Shown: in pieces, positions 62,564 to 64,000 of the stretch
Layout: the number at the start of each line of letters is the position of its first letter
How positions within the stretch are numbered: position 1 is the stretch's first letter
Assembly (NCBI GenBank): GCA_947000775.1
Contig: CAMQGK010000567.1
Span: forward strand, 25,555,001 to 25,619,000
Source of the DNA: Pterois miles
Lineage: Eukaryota > Chordata > Actinopteri > Perciformes > Scorpaenidae
DNA length: 64,000 nt
Direction of reading: 5' to 3'
Made by a program: the position numbers and the translations under genes
The notes under the pieces: model-generated
Databases searched by the model: none
What the model was told of the DNA's origin: nothing
What the model saw: only the letters and a program-made list of their open reading frames with translations

Positions 62564-63256
62564 GTAACAAAATGCCTCCCAGTTTCTTCCACGCCACAAT
62601 GCCAGACTTTGGCCAGCTGACTGGGATCCATCTCATAACAGACGACTCACTCCCAGAAGAAAATAACCCAGGAGGGAGTCGTCCCATCTCGGCTCATTAG
62701 CTGGAGTGAAACACTGAACGTCTGGCAGGAAGAGACAGAGGCAGGTGTGGAGTGATGATGATGGTACAGGTTATAGGTGTGCCTCTGCGTTCCCCCCATC
62801 TCAGCAGCTCGTAAAGACTCTCCATCTTGTACCAGTAACTAAATTGTGCTTCAGTTCTTCCATTCAGTCTGAGCAGAATTTGAAGAAGCCTGATTTCCTC
62901 AGACAAAACGGAAGTTAAGGAGGGAAAGAGGAGAGGCTGAGCGAAGACAGCTAAATAAACATTCAGACACTGAGCCAGTGCCCATACATACAAGCACACA
63001 TTGTCAGGTTCTGCAGTGTTGTATCGTCTGGATCGACTGGCTTGACCACAACAGTACACAATGTTCTTTATGCTTTCTCAGATTGTTTTATTGACATGAG
63101 TACAAATGTTTATAACATAACCAACATAAAATAAAGCTTAAACATAATGATGCTCCATATTGTTTATCAGTAGCCATTCACATGCTCATACCCCTTTCAC
63201 ATCGAGGACTCAACCAGGGTTGATTGTGTGTATGTTGATCGGCTCACCTTTGTAGC

Positions 63257-63610
63257 TCAGGTGGAGGGGTGGGTCGGACCAGGGTCCATTTCAATGTGAT
63301 CTGCACAGAGCAGGGTCACTAACAAACGGGGCGGGACAAACCTTTTTGGTTGCAAATGACAGCGCACAGTCGTGACGCAGTCATTGTAGCTCATAAACAA
63401 ATGGTGGGACGCCAGCAGGAATGTTTTCAGATACACCGGATAGCAACACGGGTATGTGGTGAGACTTTGAGGTGCGGGGGCTGCTCGCCGTCCACGGTGA
63501 GGAAGACAAAAGCTGTAGATGACAGGAGAGACAATGTAGAGTAACGTTAAACGAACATAACAAGGCTGAGAAATGAGAGAGACGTCCGCCGATACTTTAC
63601 ATGGAAACAC
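63257..63610 (-). pseudogene. LINE-like ORF 5' remnant with degenerate 2A-like motif
   Basis: The minus-strand frame ends with LLVTLLCADHIEMDPGP followed by THPST and a stop. The spacing of D-x-I-E-x-x-P-G-P matches a 2A-type skipping motif, but the usual Asn before PGP is Asp. A hydrophobic stretch before such a motif near the start of an ORF is seen in some non-LTR retrotransposons. The frame is short and stops at once, so this is a remnant at most. Confidence 0.35.
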
Positions 63611-63669
63611 ACCACGTTAATAATAAGCCGACCACCTCTGGTACTGCCAGCTTTGAACGCATCTGTTTT

Positions 63670-64000
63670 TAAAGGTCCCATATTATACTAATTTTCAGGT
63701 TCATACTTGTATTACATGTTTCTACTAGAACATGTTTACATGCTGTGATATAAAACAAATCATTTTCCTCATACTGCCTGCCTTGCTAGGCAACGGCTTG
63801 GGTCCATGTTTACTTCCTGTGAGGTGACGTCATTCACATACACTGCGCCCAGAACTAAACTAGGTGAAATGAGAGTTTTTATAGCACTTAAACTTACTTT
63901 ACAATATAAAAGACTGTTTACTTTTTACAGCGTTTGCTTGAGTTCTTTTTGTAATGTTTTTAACTGTTGTTTTTCCAAATCAACCTGCAAAAAAGATCCC
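63670..64000. repeat. End of a dispersed teleost DNA-element repeat
   Basis: It begins AAAGGTCCCATATTATACTA and continues TTCAGGTTCATACTTGTATT and CTACTAGAACATGTTTACAT, words typical of a very common teleost non-autonomous repeat. It runs off the window end. No gene is seen. Confidence 0.5.

Overview
The window is vertebrate nuclear DNA, almost certainly from a teleost fish. It has intron-rich genes with GT-AG splice sites, no bacterial gene organisation, and a dense load of teleost-style repeats (tRNA-derived SINEs, Tc1-like and Penelope-like remnants, many short inverted-repeat elements, CA/TG, AT and GATA microsatellites). I reconstructed genes by joining exons at splice sites with matching reading phase and recognising the proteins from memory; no database search was run.

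Layout. (1) 1207-9566 (+): the 3' ten coding exons of tex2 or a tex2-like paralogue, an ER-membrane lipid-transfer protein with an SMP domain; its 5' part lies before the window. (2) 10936-16368 (-): rpl3l, the muscle-type paralogue of ribosomal protein L3, ten exons. (3) 18161-21566 (+): ndufb10, a mitochondrial complex I subunit, four exons, with an NRF-1-type palindrome 70 bp before the ATG. (4) 23893-26536 (-): rps2 (uS5), five exons, with a convincing box H/ACA snoRNA in its last intron. (5) 27265-30951 (-): rnf151, RING plus TRAF-type zinc fingers. (6) 31560 to at least 62563 (+): tbl3, the UTP13 orthologue of the SSU processome, 23 exons spread over 31 kb.

The order rpl3l-ndufb10-rps2-rnf151-tbl3 matches the block I recall from human 16p13.3, which is why I call the L3 gene rpl3l rather than rpl3. 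rpl3l/ndufb10 and rnf151/tbl3 are divergent pairs; ndufb10/rps2 are convergent. Ribosomal proteins, a snoRNA and an SSU-processome factor sit together, so much of the block serves ribosome production.

Most of the remaining sequence is intronic repeat. The most unusual part is tbl3 intron 20 (52049-55498). It holds a decayed Penelope-like retroelement (reverse transcriptase with YIDD, GIY-YIG endonuclease remnant, and a hammerhead-ribozyme-like core). It also holds an inverted duplication of part of that element around a 1 kb Tc1-like transposon, with an extra Tc1 terminus at the outer edge. Other notable points are a one-base frameshift in tbl3 exon 19, an extra acidic C-terminal tbl3 exon, a two-copy foldback MITE family in and after tex2, several intronic minisatellites, and a degenerate 2A-like motif near the right end. 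I found no CRISPR array, tRNA gene or rRNA gene, and no clear case for a wholly new system.
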